A DNA stretch of 11,579 bases from contig JAJDCT010000419.1 in NCBI GenBank assembly GCA_029260695.1, positions 1-11,579 on the forward strand, in the 5' to 3' direction. Made by a program: the position numbers and the translations under genes. The notes under the pieces are model-generated. The model did not search any database and was not told where the DNA came from. It worked only from the letters and a program-made list of their open reading frames with translations. Source of the stretch: Phycisphaeraceae bacterium (GTDB taxonomy: Bacteria > Planctomycetota > Phycisphaerae > Phycisphaerales > Phycisphaeraceae). Below are positions 1-6,658 of the stretch, in pieces (position 1 is the stretch's first letter; every line of letters starts with the position of its first letter).

Positions 1-130
1 AGTGAATTTGGCCCGGGGAAACACCTTTAGGATATCCACCGGGGGCCGAATAAAGCAAGGGGAAACCACCCGTGTTTGAGTGAAATCGGTTGTTAGAGGG
101 TGGTAGGAATGAGGGGCTGTGCCAATGAAA
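1..130. other. Left edge, no gene identified
   Basis: This stretch lies outside the terminator of the first gene. It holds no open frame with a start, a ribosome site and a recognisable product. A plus-strand frame is open from the edge to a TGA at 77-79, which could be the last codons of a gene entering from the left, but it is too short to recognise. Confidence 0.3.
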
Positions 131-160
131 ACGGCCGCTCACCGTGGGGTGAGCGGCCGT
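131..160 (-). terminator. Intrinsic terminator of the first PEP-CTERM gene
   Basis: A perfect 13-bp stem pairs 131-143 with 148-160 around a 4-nt loop. Read on the minus strand it is GC-rich and is followed by a short T-run and then CATTGG. It starts about 30 nt after the stop codon of the 191-1156 gene. The T-run is short, so termination strength is uncertain, but the position and perfect pairing support the call. Confidence 0.8.
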
Positions 161-190
161 GTGAGGTTGTCTTAACTTAGTCGCGACGAT

Positions 191-1156
191 TCAGCGACGA
201 CGACGCAGCATGGCCAGGCCACCCAGGCCGAGCAATGCCATCGACGCAGGCTCGGGTACGACCGTATCGGTGACGACGAGGTTGTCGACGATGCCGTATT
301 GGAAGTCGGGCTGATCAGAGATCGAGCCGAACGGATCGCCGTAGCCGGCCATCGCGAAACCATTGGCTTCGGAGCTGAGCACGGCCTTTTGGAAGAAGAC
401 GATACCGTTGTATGCCACATCGACTCGCGAGAGGCCGTTGCCCAGATCCAGCACGCCGATGTCGACCTGTGTCCAGGAGTTGGCGGGTGCGCTGTTTGGG
501 CCACCTGCTACAGGAGCAGGGAACGCTTGGTTGAAGGGAAAAGCCTCGCCAGGCTGGGTGTCGCCTAAGTCGGCCAGCTCGACCCCATCCTGGAAGATGG
601 CGTGATCTTCGGTACCAAAACCGTTCTCAACCGTTCCCCAGCCCCAGATGCCGTCGCCTGTGCTTGTGCGGTTGAACCGACCCAGCGCGGCGGTCGTAGA
701 GCGACCCACGCCGTAAAGCAGCGATTCGGTGGAGCCAGCCGATGGGAAGAACTCGGTGACGCCGTTGCCGATGCTCAGGTAGATGTCAAAGGAAACGGTG
801 TAGGTGCCTGAGAAGGCGATCGGGGCTGCGCCGTAGAGAATATTCGCCGCGGTGCCAGCACCGGCTCCGCCTGGGAACCCTGAGTCATTAGCCGTGAACA
901 GCACGCCGGTGGTTGCGCCAGAGCCAGCGACCGTACGCGGGGCCTCGACGTGCGTGCGGATGACCGGGGTGGTCAACGGATTCGGGACGCTGAACCCGGC
1001 ACCGTAGTCAACGATACTTACTGTGGTGTCGGCACCTTGTGAAACCGTCACGCCCAGCAGGTCGTCCAGACCGTCCGAATACAACGTCGCCGCCGACGCC
1101 GAAGAGACGGTCACCGCAGCCGTCAGGGCCGCCAAACTAAAAGCAATCTTCTTCAT
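191..1156 (-). CDS. PEP-CTERM sorting domain protein, beta-sandwich-like
   Basis: Predicted exported protein of 321 aa. Residues 1-23 form a Sec signal peptide: MKK, a hydrophobic core, then SSASA. The last ~25 residues are a PEP-CTERM tail: VVPEPAS, a hydrophobic stretch (MALLGLGGLAML) and a terminal RRRR. Such tails are recognised by exosortases, so the protein probably crosses the inner membrane and is then processed for the cell surface. The body is rich in Gly, Ser and Thr, with alternating strands such as YTVSFDIYLSI and a late YGIVDNLVV segment. This fits a LamG/concanavalin-like beta-sandwich, but no ligand can be named. The ATG at 1154-1156 is supported by AGGAGG at 1165-1170, 8 nt upstream. 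It has its own terminator, so it is probably monocistronic. The body resembles the 1802-3091 protein. No exosortase gene is in the window. Confidence 0.9.
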   Translation of the reverse strand: MKKIAFSLAALTAAVTVSSASAATLYSDGLDDLLGVTVSQGADTTVSIVDYGAGFSVPNPLTTPVIRTHVEAPRTVAGSGATTGVLFTANDSGFPGGAGAGTAANILYGAAPIAFSGTYTVSFDIYLSIGNGVTEFFPSAGSTESLLYGVGRSTTAALGRFNRTSTGDGIWGWGTVENGFGTEDHAIFQDGVELADLGDTQPGEAFPFNQAFPAPVAGGPNSAPANSWTQVDIGVLDLGNGLSRVDVAYNGIVFFQKAVLSSEANGFAMAGYGDPFGSISDQPDFQYGIVDNLVVTDTVVPEPASMALLGLGGLAMLRRRR

Positions 1157-1200
1157 TTCTGGATCCTCCTAAGATAGAAAACAAGATAGACTCAAAAGTG

Positions 1201-1258
1201 CGTGTCAGTCACAAGACACGAATAAACACACATTGCCGTGCAAAGCGAAATACTTTGC
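1201..1258 (-). promoter_or_regulatory. Two tandem hairpins in the leader of the first PEP-CTERM gene
   Basis: Two short hairpins lie in the AT-rich stretch 45-100 nt upstream of the start codon. CGTGTC (1201-1206) pairs with GACACG (1215-1220), and GCAAAG (1240-1245) pairs with CTTTGC (1253-1258). Each has a perfect 6-bp stem with a 7-8 nt loop. If transcription starts near the proposed promoter, both lie in the untranslated leader. They could affect mRNA stability, or they may be chance pairings. No known riboswitch class was recognised. Confidence 0.35.
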
Positions 1259-1347
1259 GGATTCATATTTCTTAGAATGCCCACCGATTGAAAGGCAATC
1301 TCCCTACCATCTAAAACCTACGCCATCAACACTAACGATATATCTAA

Positions 1348-1376
1348 TATTTACCCGATTAAGCCTACTTAGTCAA
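1348..1376 (-). promoter_or_regulatory. Candidate promoter for the first PEP-CTERM gene
   Basis: On the minus strand TTGACT (1371-1376, 5 of 6 to the -35 consensus) is followed after 17 nt by TAAATA (1348-1353, a poor -10). The surrounding 1240-1420 region is strongly AT-rich compared with the genes. Just upstream, ATTGCA occurs twice in direct orientation with an 11-bp period (1383-1388 and 1394-1399), as expected for a regulator binding the same helix face. The leader would be about 190 nt. The weak -10 keeps confidence low. Confidence 0.35.
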
Positions 1377-1572
1377 GGTAATATTGCATAATCATTGCAT
1401 TAATAGCATAAAAAGCCCACCATCCAGAAGCCTATTGATCCACTTGGCCGGCGTTTGGGGGAAATGGGCAGAATGGCTAAATGAGGAGGCATAGGCGTCG
1501 GTCCCTCGGAATAAACTCAAGGTTAGTCAGCCGACAGGCTATGTCTGAGTCAAAGCGATTGGCGGCATCATT

Positions 1573-1689
1573 TTAGAATTCTCCGCGTCTCCCTGGCATG
1601 GCCCATTTAGGGTGGGTGCTGTACGCGGTCTCGCTGGCGGCCGGGGAGCCAACGGTGTAGGGGGCCTCAGGCCCGACTTCTGTGTCCCA
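1573..1689 (-). pseudogene. Start-less coding-like frame, probable gene remnant
   Basis: Between an in-frame TGA (1690-1692) and TAA (1573-1575) the minus strand is open for 38 codons, including GPEAPYTVGSPAASETAYST and ending HPKWAMPGRRGEF. Codon use looks coding: purine-rich first positions, mostly C/G third positions, and many GNC codons. No usable start exists in this frame (the only ATG is 12 codons before the stop), and it is not in frame with the upstream dockerin gene, whose terminator lies between them. I read it as the 3' end of a lost gene. A chance open stretch is possible, and I do not recognise the family. Confidence 0.3.
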
Positions 1690-1690
1690 T

Positions 1691-1722
1691 CAAAAAACCG
1701 GGCACCGTGGGGGGTGCCCGGT
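1691..1722 (-). terminator. Intrinsic terminator of the dockerin/PEP-CTERM gene
   Basis: A perfect 10-bp stem (ACCGGGCACC, 1697-1706, with 1713-1722) encloses a 6-nt loop. On the minus strand it runs into an unbroken T-tract (1692-1697), a classical rho-independent terminator. It starts about 80 nt after the stop codon at 1802. Its loop-proximal bases (CACC...CCAC..GGTG on the minus strand) resemble those of the terminator at 131-160. Confidence 0.88.
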
Positions 1723-1801
1723 CTGGGTGTCTAAACACCAAAAATGTTGTGCTGGTGTGAAAGGGTAGTTGCCTCCCAGTCACACAGCTATGGTCTTACA
1801 T

Positions 1802-3091
1802 TCAGCGGCGGCGCCTCAGCATCTCGAAGCCGCCCAGCCCCAGCAGGGCTAGAGAAGCGGGCACGGGAACAACAGAACCCGGAGTGGGTGGTGTCCCGGC
1901 GTTCCAGTTCCCCAGAACCACGTTGAGGTCTTCAATACCGACAAAGCCGTCACCTGAGGGGTCGCCCGCCAAGAGGCTGCCTGGGGTGACATTGGTATTC
2001 CAAACGCCCAGGACGATGTTCAGGTCGGTAATGCCGACGAAGCCATCGGCATCCAGGTCGCCGATGAGCAGGGCAGACGCGACTTCAACCTTGATGTTGT
2101 CGATCAGGGTGAACAGCAGCGAAGAGGCGTTGGGGTCGCTGGACGAGCCGCCGTTGACGTCGTGATGCCCGAAGCTGATGTTGGTCCCCGCGGTCGGGGC
2201 CGAGCTTCCGAACGGCGTGCCTGCGGCGAAGAGGGTGGTGTCGACCTGTGCGATGGGCAGTGCGTCCACGAACCAGGTCACAACGTTGCCGACCTTGGTG
2301 ATCTCGACCTCGTGCCAGGCGAAGGCGGCGGAGCCGACGTTGGTGAGGGTCGCGTCCTGCGTGCCGGGGAACAGCGCCTGCTGTGCGGCGGGCGCGGCGA
2401 CACCGCCGAACTGGGCGTAGTAGGGGTTGGAGTTGTTACGCTGGTTGCTGCCAAACGGAGCGGGGTCTTCGTCGGGTGCGAAGTACACATCGACGCCGTT
2501 AGTCTGATTGGTATCCGGATCCGACAGGGGGTCAGCAGGGTCGTTCGGTGCGGACTGGTGCGAAAAGTTGACCTGCGAAGAGTAGGCCCTGTAGTCGGCA
2601 CTGGAGTTGCCGTCACCGGTGGCGGCAAACATGACGCCATCGACGTTGGCCCCGAACTCGTTTGAAACGGCACCGGAGGTCAGCACGCCGAAGGTCGATG
2701 TCTGGGTCGAACCGCTGCCGCCGATGGGGAACCCGCCGATGGAGTTGGCCCACCAGTCGAAGCTCATGGTGTAGTCGCCTGTGCCCAGGTCCAGCCCGGT
2801 GGGCGAGACGCTGAAGCCGCCGAATGCGTTGAAGAACTCATTGGCACGCAGCTGCATCCCACGAGTTTCTGTCTCAAGGGGATCTGAGTTGGGGGCGGCG
2901 GGGACACCCGAAACCGTCGAGTAATCAAAGAAAAAATCCGCCGCGTTGTCGGTGGCGCCGCTGACGTTGACGGTCCAGCTCGCCGTCACGTCGGAGGTAA
3001 AGTCCTCCGAGAACAGAGTCTGCCCGAACGCCGATGCCGACATCAGCATCACGGCTGAGAGCGAAGTACCTATTGCTAATTTGTTCATCAT
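1802..3091 (-). CDS. Secreted protein with dockerin-like module and degenerate PEP-CTERM tail
   Basis: Predicted 429-aa exported protein. A signal peptide (MMNKLAIGTSLSAVML, then SASAFGQ) leads into a ~300-residue beta-rich body. Residues ~344-397 hold two dockerin type I-like repeats with EF-hand calcium loops: GDLDADGFVGITDLN, with D at loop positions 1, 3, 5 and 12, and GDPSGDGFVGIEDLN, with Ser at position 3. A Pro/Thr linker leads to a PEP-CTERM-type tail (VVPVPAS, hydrophobic stretch, RRRR) in which the usual PEP is PVP. Dockerins bind cohesins in polysaccharide-degrading systems, so a surface scaffold role is possible but inferred. The frame is open to an ATG at 3115, but AGGAGG at 3098-3103 lies inside that extension, 6 nt before ATG 3091 and 9 nt before ATG 3088. 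The start is therefore one of these two. The body shares features with the 191-1156 protein. Confidence 0.88.
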   Translation of the reverse strand: MMNKLAIGTSLSAVMLMSASAFGQTLFSEDFTSDVTASWTVNVSGATDNAADFFFDYSTVSGVPAAPNSDPLETETRGMQLRANEFFNAFGGFSVSPTGLDLGTGDYTMSFDWWANSIGGFPIGGSGSTQTSTFGVLTSGAVSNEFGANVDGVMFAATGDGNSSADYRAYSSQVNFSHQSAPNDPADPLSDPDTNQTNGVDVYFAPDEDPAPFGSNQRNNSNPYYAQFGGVAAPAAQQALFPGTQDATLTNVGSAAFAWHEVEITKVGNVVTWFVDALPIAQVDTTLFAAGTPFGSSAPTAGTNISFGHHDVNGGSSSDPNASSLLFTLIDNIKVEVASALLIGDLDADGFVGITDLNIVLGVWNTNVTPGSLLAGDPSGDGFVGIEDLNVVLGNWNAGTPPTPGSVVPVPASLALLGLGGFEMLRRRR

Positions 3092-3139
3092 CCATCTCCT
3101 CCTAAAATTACCCAAAAATCCAGCACATGTTGATTAAGT

Positions 3140-3153
3140 ATGTCCGGGGACAT
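3140..3153. promoter_or_regulatory. Palindrome upstream of the dockerin gene
   Basis: ATGTCC-GG-GGACAT is a perfect 6-bp inverted repeat with only 2 central bases. That is too tight for a good RNA hairpin but typical of a dimeric regulator site. It lies about 50 nt upstream of the start codon, inside the probable leader. No regulator can be assigned. Confidence 0.3.
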
Positions 3154-3298
3154 GTATTGCCGTTAGGCAGACTGCGTACGCCACAGTCTTTATCAAAGTA
3201 ATCCAGCTCGGCCTGTCATTTCAGCGTCTCATATACAATGTGACGCCACGTTTCTCGCCGCGATGGTTGCGGCCTCATCCAATCAGCAAACCGGTTTA

Positions 3299-3326
3299 AT
3301 TGTACGTCAATGCGTCTTCGATTCAA
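3299..3326 (-). promoter_or_regulatory. Candidate promoter for the dockerin gene
   Basis: On the minus strand TTGAAT (3321-3326) is separated by 16 nt from TACAAT (3299-3304, 5 of 6 to the -10 consensus). It falls in the AT-rich part of the 307-nt gap between this gene and the pseudopilin gene, giving a leader of about 200 nt. Sigma70-like promoters are easily matched by chance in such DNA, so this is tentative. Confidence 0.33.
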
Positions 3327-3387
3327 TGACAATTATGACATTATTTCGACTTGGGAACGGGTATCTTCACCCGCCACCGGGCTGGGA

Positions 3388-3410
3388 GCTCGCCAGAAAG
3401 CCTGGCGGGC
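3388..3410 (-). terminator. Hairpin after the pseudopilin gene, possible terminator
   Basis: A 9-bp GC-rich stem with one G-U pair (3388-3396 with 3402-3410, 5-nt loop) lies 12 nt past the pseudopilin stop codon. No T-run follows on the minus strand, so it is not a canonical intrinsic terminator. It may stabilise the mRNA 3' end or act with Rho. Confidence 0.4.
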
Positions 3411-3422
3411 TATGCCATTACC

Positions 3423-4325
3423 TCAGTTCAGATCCCATAGATTGTTTCTCAGTTCGTCGGGCGTCCCTGTTTCGACATTGGTCAGCTCACTCTGACTATA
3501 GGGGTGATCGGTGTCAGTGACCTTGATGTTTGCGCCGTGGCCGTCGGCATAGAAGATGTTGATCGAGTTCTGGTGCCGAGCGTCGGTAAAGCCGGTTTGC
3601 GAAGTAATAGGATCATCTGCCGGGAAGAGGTAACCGATCCCGCCTATATCGCCTTTCTGCCAGCCATTGCCTCCGCCACCGAGCTCAGCGGCGTAGTTCT
3701 TGGAGTCGGCCAGCACGATCGTGCCGCTGGAGCTGCGGGGAGCGTCCATGCTGGACTGGAGCAAAGCTTTTTTGCTCCATGAATTAGCGTTGATGGCCAC
3801 ACCCTTGGCAAGCGAGTCCGACAGATCCCGGCCCATGCCCGACATGAATACTGCGTTGTAGCCGTATTGCACCTCGTTCCACAACGCGGCGGCATGCCCT
3901 TCAAAGAAGGTTGTGTCGTCGTTGTAGTCATCGGTGAGAAACTCGAGTCGAGTCGCATCCAGAGACGGGCAAACAAAGGCCTCGGCTGAGCCGAGATTGT
4001 TGCTATCAAGCAGCAGAGAAGAGAAGATCCACCCCTTTTTACCGCTGGGGCCGCCGCCGATCGACGCCGGGGACCACGCACGGGTGGACAATACGGCATC
4101 ATACGGCGTCCTGCCTGGGATAAATAAGTCTTTGTTAGACGTACCGTACCCGAAGATCGCGGTGCCGATCTGCCGGACATTACTCAGGGATTTGACGCGC
4201 TGCGCGCTCTTCCGTGCCGCGCCCAGTGCCGGCAAGAGTATCCCTACAAGCAAGGCGATGATCGAGATCACCACCAGGAGTTCGATGAGGGTGAAGCCCT
4301 TGCGTGCCTTTACGTTTCGTTGCAT
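3423..4325 (-). CDS. Prepilin-type N-terminal, H-X9-DG family protein
   Basis: A 300-aa pseudopilin-like protein. Residues 10-15 are a type IV prepilin cleavage/methylation motif: Gly10, then Phe11-Thr-Leu-Ile-Glu15, with Glu at mature position 5. This leads into a long hydrophobic helix ([20 protein letters not shown]) and a basic ARKSAQR segment. The C-terminal part has His251, nine residues, then Asp261-Gly262, the H-X9-DG signature of the large planctomycete DUF1559-type family. A prepilin peptidase should cleave after Gly10, leaving a membrane-anchored surface protein related to type II secretion pseudopilins. The specific function of these multicopy proteins is unknown. AGAGAAGGA (4332-4340) lies 6 nt before the ATG. 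No secretion genes are adjacent, so it is probably a stand-alone surface gene rather than part of a gsp operon. Confidence 0.9.
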   Translation of the reverse strand: MQRNVKARKGFTLIELLVVISIIALLVGILLPALGAARKSAQRVKSLSNVRQIGTAIFGYGTSNKDLFIPGRTPYDAVLSTRAWSPASIGGGPSGKKGWIFSSLLLDSNNLGSAEAFVCPSLDATRLEFLTDDYNDDTTFFEGHAAALWNEVQYGYNAVFMSGMGRDLSDSLAKGVAINANSWSKKALLQSSMDAPRSSSGTIVLADSKNYAAELGGGGNGWQKGDIGGIGYLFPADDPITSQTGFTDARHQNSINIFYADGHGANIKVTDTDHPYSQSELTNVETGTPDELRNNLWDLN

Positions 4326-4547
4326 TGCAAATCCTTCTCTGATTGATTCGATCAGCTGAGTCTATTTCTTGACCACTTGAAGTCGGATTCAGATCCTACC
4401 GACTTACCGCCGTACTCGGCCGCACCAGTCAGCTAATCCCTGATTCCAAAATTACATTTCAATTCGCATACGTTGGCATAAATAATGATAGGTGGGCCGC
4501 CCAAATCTATCCATCATGTAGGCTATCTCAGTGCCCTGCCTAGAACT

Positions 4548-4556
4548 ATTATACCA
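4548..4556 (-). promoter_or_regulatory. Extended -10 promoter candidate for the pseudopilin gene
   Basis: The minus strand reads TGGTATAAT, a perfect -10 hexamer with the TGn extension that can substitute for a -35 box. No good -35 is seen 16-18 nt upstream. It lies in the AT-rich 360-nt gap downstream of the methyltransferase gene and would give a leader of about 215 nt. The rest of the 4326-4684 gap shows no gene. Confidence 0.45.
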
Positions 4557-4684
4557 GAGAGCCGGAACAATCGCCCTCATTAATATATAAGTATACCGGT
4601 TTGAGGAGGTTTGCAACCCTTATCTGCCTCTTTTGGGATAAAAAGTCTGCCTTCACCGATCGATTTGGGCCGCAGTGCCAGATT

Positions 4685-5266
4685 TCAGGTCGGTCTCACC
4701 AGTGCCAGGTATTCCAGATTTTTCCCTTTGCCTCCGCGGATCGGAGAGGTGATGGGCTTGGTCGCGGTAAATCCCATGTCAGTCAGGTTTTGGAGAGCTA
4801 ATTCGGTGGTTTTCAGGGCCTGGGCATCGTCCAGTTTGCCCTTTCGGCCGGCGGCGAAGGCGTCGGACGTGGCCTCATAGTGTGGTTTGATCAGGGTGAT
4901 GATCCGGCCGGCGGGATTGTCCCCCAGCCAACGACACGCGGCGGGGATCGCCAGCCGTTGTGGGGTCCAACCCAGGTCGACAGTCACCAGGTCACAGGTT
5001 GCTAAGGGTTTGAGGTGTAATGCGTTAGACCGTTCCTGCACGGTAACGCGCGGGTCTTGGCGGAGCTTCCACGCCAGTTCGCCGTAGGCCGTGTCTACGG
5101 CATAGACGTGCTTTGCGCCTTGCTGCAGCAGGCAGTCGGTGAACCCGCCTGTCGAGCAGCCCAGGTCGGCGCAGGTGAACCCCGTGACATCGAGATCGAA
5201 GGCTTCGAGGGCGGCACGAAGCTTCAGGCCGGCTCGGGAGGCGTAGGGGGACTGATCTTGGCCCAT
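4685..5266 (-). CDS. TlyA-family/FtsJ-type RNA 2'-O-methyltransferase lacking the S4 domain
   Basis: SAM-dependent methyltransferase of the FtsJ/RrmJ fold, 193 aa from ATG 5266. It opens like TlyA catalytic domains with YASRAGLKL, followed by the SAM motif ADLGCSTGGFTD (33-44), VYAVD (54-58) and LAWKLRQDPRV (64-74). The K-D-K-E tetrad of this fold is visible as Lys15, Asp97, Lys127 and Glu185. TlyA proteins methylate rRNA cytidines and normally begin with a ~60-residue S4 RNA-binding domain. Here none is encoded: the frame continues upstream only to a TTG at 5365, and those 33 residues do not resemble S4. The ATG lacks a clear Shine-Dalgarno site, so the start rests on homology. Target RNA is unknown. 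It is divergent from the PEP-CTERM gene at 5502 and has no operon partner. Confidence 0.85.
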   Translation of the reverse strand: MGQDQSPYASRAGLKLRAALEAFDLDVTGFTCADLGCSTGGFTDCLLQQGAKHVYAVDTAYGELAWKLRQDPRVTVQERSNALHLKPLATCDLVTVDLGWTPQRLAIPAACRWLGDNPAGRIITLIKPHYEATSDAFAAGRKGKLDDAQALKTTELALQNLTDMGFTATKPITSPIRGGKGKNLEYLALVRPT

Positions 5267-5377
5267 AGTGGGTACTGAATAGCTGCAAAGGGCTGTGAAC
5301 TGACTATTTTCTCTACACTTACAAAAATGCTGAATATCCGTCTGTAGCCATAATAACGCTTGCAATCAATGGGTGAA

Positions 5378-5417
5378 GCTATAACATATAGCAGTATAGG
5401 GACTCTGGAGGGAGTCC
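5378..5417. promoter_or_regulatory. Paired dyad elements in the divergent intergenic region
   Basis: Two inverted repeats lie side by side in the 235-nt gap between the methyltransferase and the third PEP-CTERM gene. GCTATA-ACA-TATAGC occupies 5378-5392. GGACTC (5400-5405) faces GAGTCC (5412-5417) around a 6-nt loop. The first is AT-rich and operator-like; the second would form a stable RNA hairpin. A weak plus-strand promoter (TTGCAA 5360-5365, 16 nt, TAACAT 5382-5387) overlaps the first dyad. These could control the downstream gene, the divergent pair, or both. Confidence 0.4.
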
Positions 5418-5501
5418 AAGGGGATATGATAAGATCAGGGTGAGCAACGCGGATCGCCCAGCGAGCGCGTAGCAGTAACGAATGGTGAGGAGAAAGATCC
5501 G

Positions 5502-6269
5502 ATGATTATTCGACCCGGACTGACGACAGCGGCGATCTCTACGGTCGTTCTGTTTGCGTACACGAACCCTGCTGTCGCGGTACCGATCAACTACGGCGAC
5601 TTCACCGGTTCCACGGTGATGTTCTCGCAGGTGACCGAGGACTCCGGCACGGACCCGACGCCGCTCTATGGCGCGCCGACGGTCGCGGGCGATTCCCTAG
5701 ACTTCAACCCGGTCTCGTTCAACTCCTTTGCGACCGGCGCCGCCGGGGTGGACACCACCGATGGCACGCTCACGCTCATGATGATGTCGCTGCCGGGCAA
5801 TTTCATCGACACCATTGAGTTTGACGAGGCGGGCGACTTTACGCTGACCGGGCTGTCCGGCACCGCGTTCGCCGCGGTCACCGCGAACTTCTTCCTGGAT
5901 ATCACCGAAGTCGACGGCGTGGGGATCAACCCGATCAACATCTCCACCGCGATGACGTTTACGCCCTCCAACGGCGACTTCGACCTGATCACCGACGGGC
6001 CCGGGCCTCTGGTCAACGGTGCGTGGGCTGGCTTCCTCTCGGTGGACATCGAGCAGGCGCTGATCGACAACAACGTCCCGTTCGTCAACGGCGCGACCAA
6101 GGTGTCGGTGACTTTCGACAACACACTCACGACCCTCAGCGAGTTGGGGACCTCGGCATTCATCGCCAAGAAGGACGTTGGGGGGATCGGGATCACAGTA
6201 GTCCCCGAGCCCGCATCGCTGGGTCTGCTGGCCCTGGGTGCCTTTGTTATGATGGGCCGACGCCGATGA
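5502..6269 (+). CDS. PEP-CTERM sorting domain protein
   Basis: Predicted exported protein of 255 aa. Residues ~1-27 form a signal peptide (MIIRPGLTTAAISTVVLFAY, then TNPAVA). The C-terminus is a textbook PEP-CTERM tail: VVPEPAS, LGLLALGAFVMM and a terminal GRRR. The ~200-residue body is rich in Asp, Thr, Gly and Phe, with short predicted strands (DFTLTGLSGTAFAAVTANFF), contains no cysteine and has no catalytic motif that I recognise. It is therefore a secreted or surface protein of unknown role, presumably processed by an exosortase encoded elsewhere. GAGGAG (5487-5492), 9 nt before the ATG, supports the start. The gene is single, flanked by dyad elements upstream and a strong terminator downstream. 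Unlike the 191-1156 and 1802-3091 proteins, it does not obviously share their body. Confidence 0.9.
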   Translation: MIIRPGLTTAAISTVVLFAYTNPAVAVPINYGDFTGSTVMFSQVTEDSGTDPTPLYGAPTVAGDSLDFNPVSFNSFATGAAGVDTTDGTLTLMMMSLPGNFIDTIEFDEAGDFTLTGLSGTAFAAVTANFFLDITEVDGVGINPINISTAMTFTPSNGDFDLITDGPGPLVNGAWAGFLSVDIEQALIDNNVPFVNGATKVSVTFDNTLTTLSELGTSAFIAKKDVGGIGITVVPEPASLGLLALGAFVMMGRRR

Positions 6270-6326
6270 CCCTGTCTGATTAATTAGGTTTCAAAACATC
6301 CTACGGAGGGATGCTTGAACGCTGAA

Positions 6327-6362
6327 GCGGCCCGCCCAGATATGGGCGGGTCGTCTTTTTTT
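6327..6362 (+). terminator. Intrinsic terminator of the third PEP-CTERM gene
   Basis: A strong stem built on CCCGCCCA (6331-6338) and TGGGCGGG (6343-6350), extended by four further pairs including G-U, closes a GATA loop. An uninterrupted seven-T run (6356-6362) follows on the plus strand. It lies about 55 nt after the stop codon. Confidence 0.92.
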
Positions 6363-6601
6363 ATGCGCGGGCTTCGAGCTTTCCTTTAGGGGTAGCCTGG
6401 GTCATGTGTGTCTTTACGATGGCTTGTGTGATACGGATTCTGCTTGATTCATGGGTGGCAGTATTTCTCTCCGCCCCCGGCTTTGCAGGGGGGGGGCCAT
6501 GGAGATGGGCACGGGTCTTAATCGTCATCCTTATGACACGGCATGGAATCGGTGTGATCGATCCGAAGGTGGCACACTGTTCTGTTGAGTTTGCGCACGA
6601 A
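6363..6601. other. Intergenic region between convergent units, no supported gene
   Basis: This stretch separates the terminators of two converging units. Open frames here lack ribosome sites and have no recognisable product. Its one striking feature is a run of nine G (6488-6496), opposite a CCCCC run at 6474-6478 that could fold with it. Confidence 0.4.
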
Positions 6602-6630
6602 CAGGCCCACACACTAAGTGCGTGGGCCTG
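6602..6630 (-). terminator. Hairpin terminator candidate of the isc operon
   Basis: CAGGCCCAC (6602-6610) pairs perfectly with GTGGGCCTG (6622-6630). Past a single mismatch, CAC/GTG continue the stem around a TAA loop. On the minus strand it begins 28 nt after the iscA stop codon. The following bases (TTCGTGCG) are only weakly T-rich, so termination may be partial or Rho-assisted. Confidence 0.6.
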
Positions 6631-6658
6631 GGTTGGACTTGTTCGGTATGGACGGCGT

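Noticed and set aside
2..79. Plus-strand frame open from the window edge to a TGA at 77-79
   Set aside because: Only ~25 codons, with several rare-type codons (AGG, ATA) and no recognisable sequence; cannot be told from chance.
1381..1403. ATTGCATAATCATTGCAT considered as a short CRISPR-like or iteron array
   Set aside because: Only two full copies with an 11-bp period; no spacers, no replication gene nearby. At most a regulator site.
1481..1576. A 31-codon plus-strand frame beginning MRRHRRRSLG
   Set aside because: No ribosome site, and it runs into the opposite-strand coding-like frame; no independent support.
3092..3115. Upstream ATG at 3115 for the dockerin gene
   Set aside because: It would place the AGGAGG ribosome site inside the coding region and add a basic peptide before the signal sequence; ATG 3091 or 3088 is correctly spaced.
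5267..5365. N-terminal extension of the methyltransferase from a TTG at 5365
   Set aside because: The 33 extra residues are unlike S4 or any TlyA N-terminus, codon use is AT-rich, and no ribosome site precedes the TTG. ATG 5266 fits the family start.
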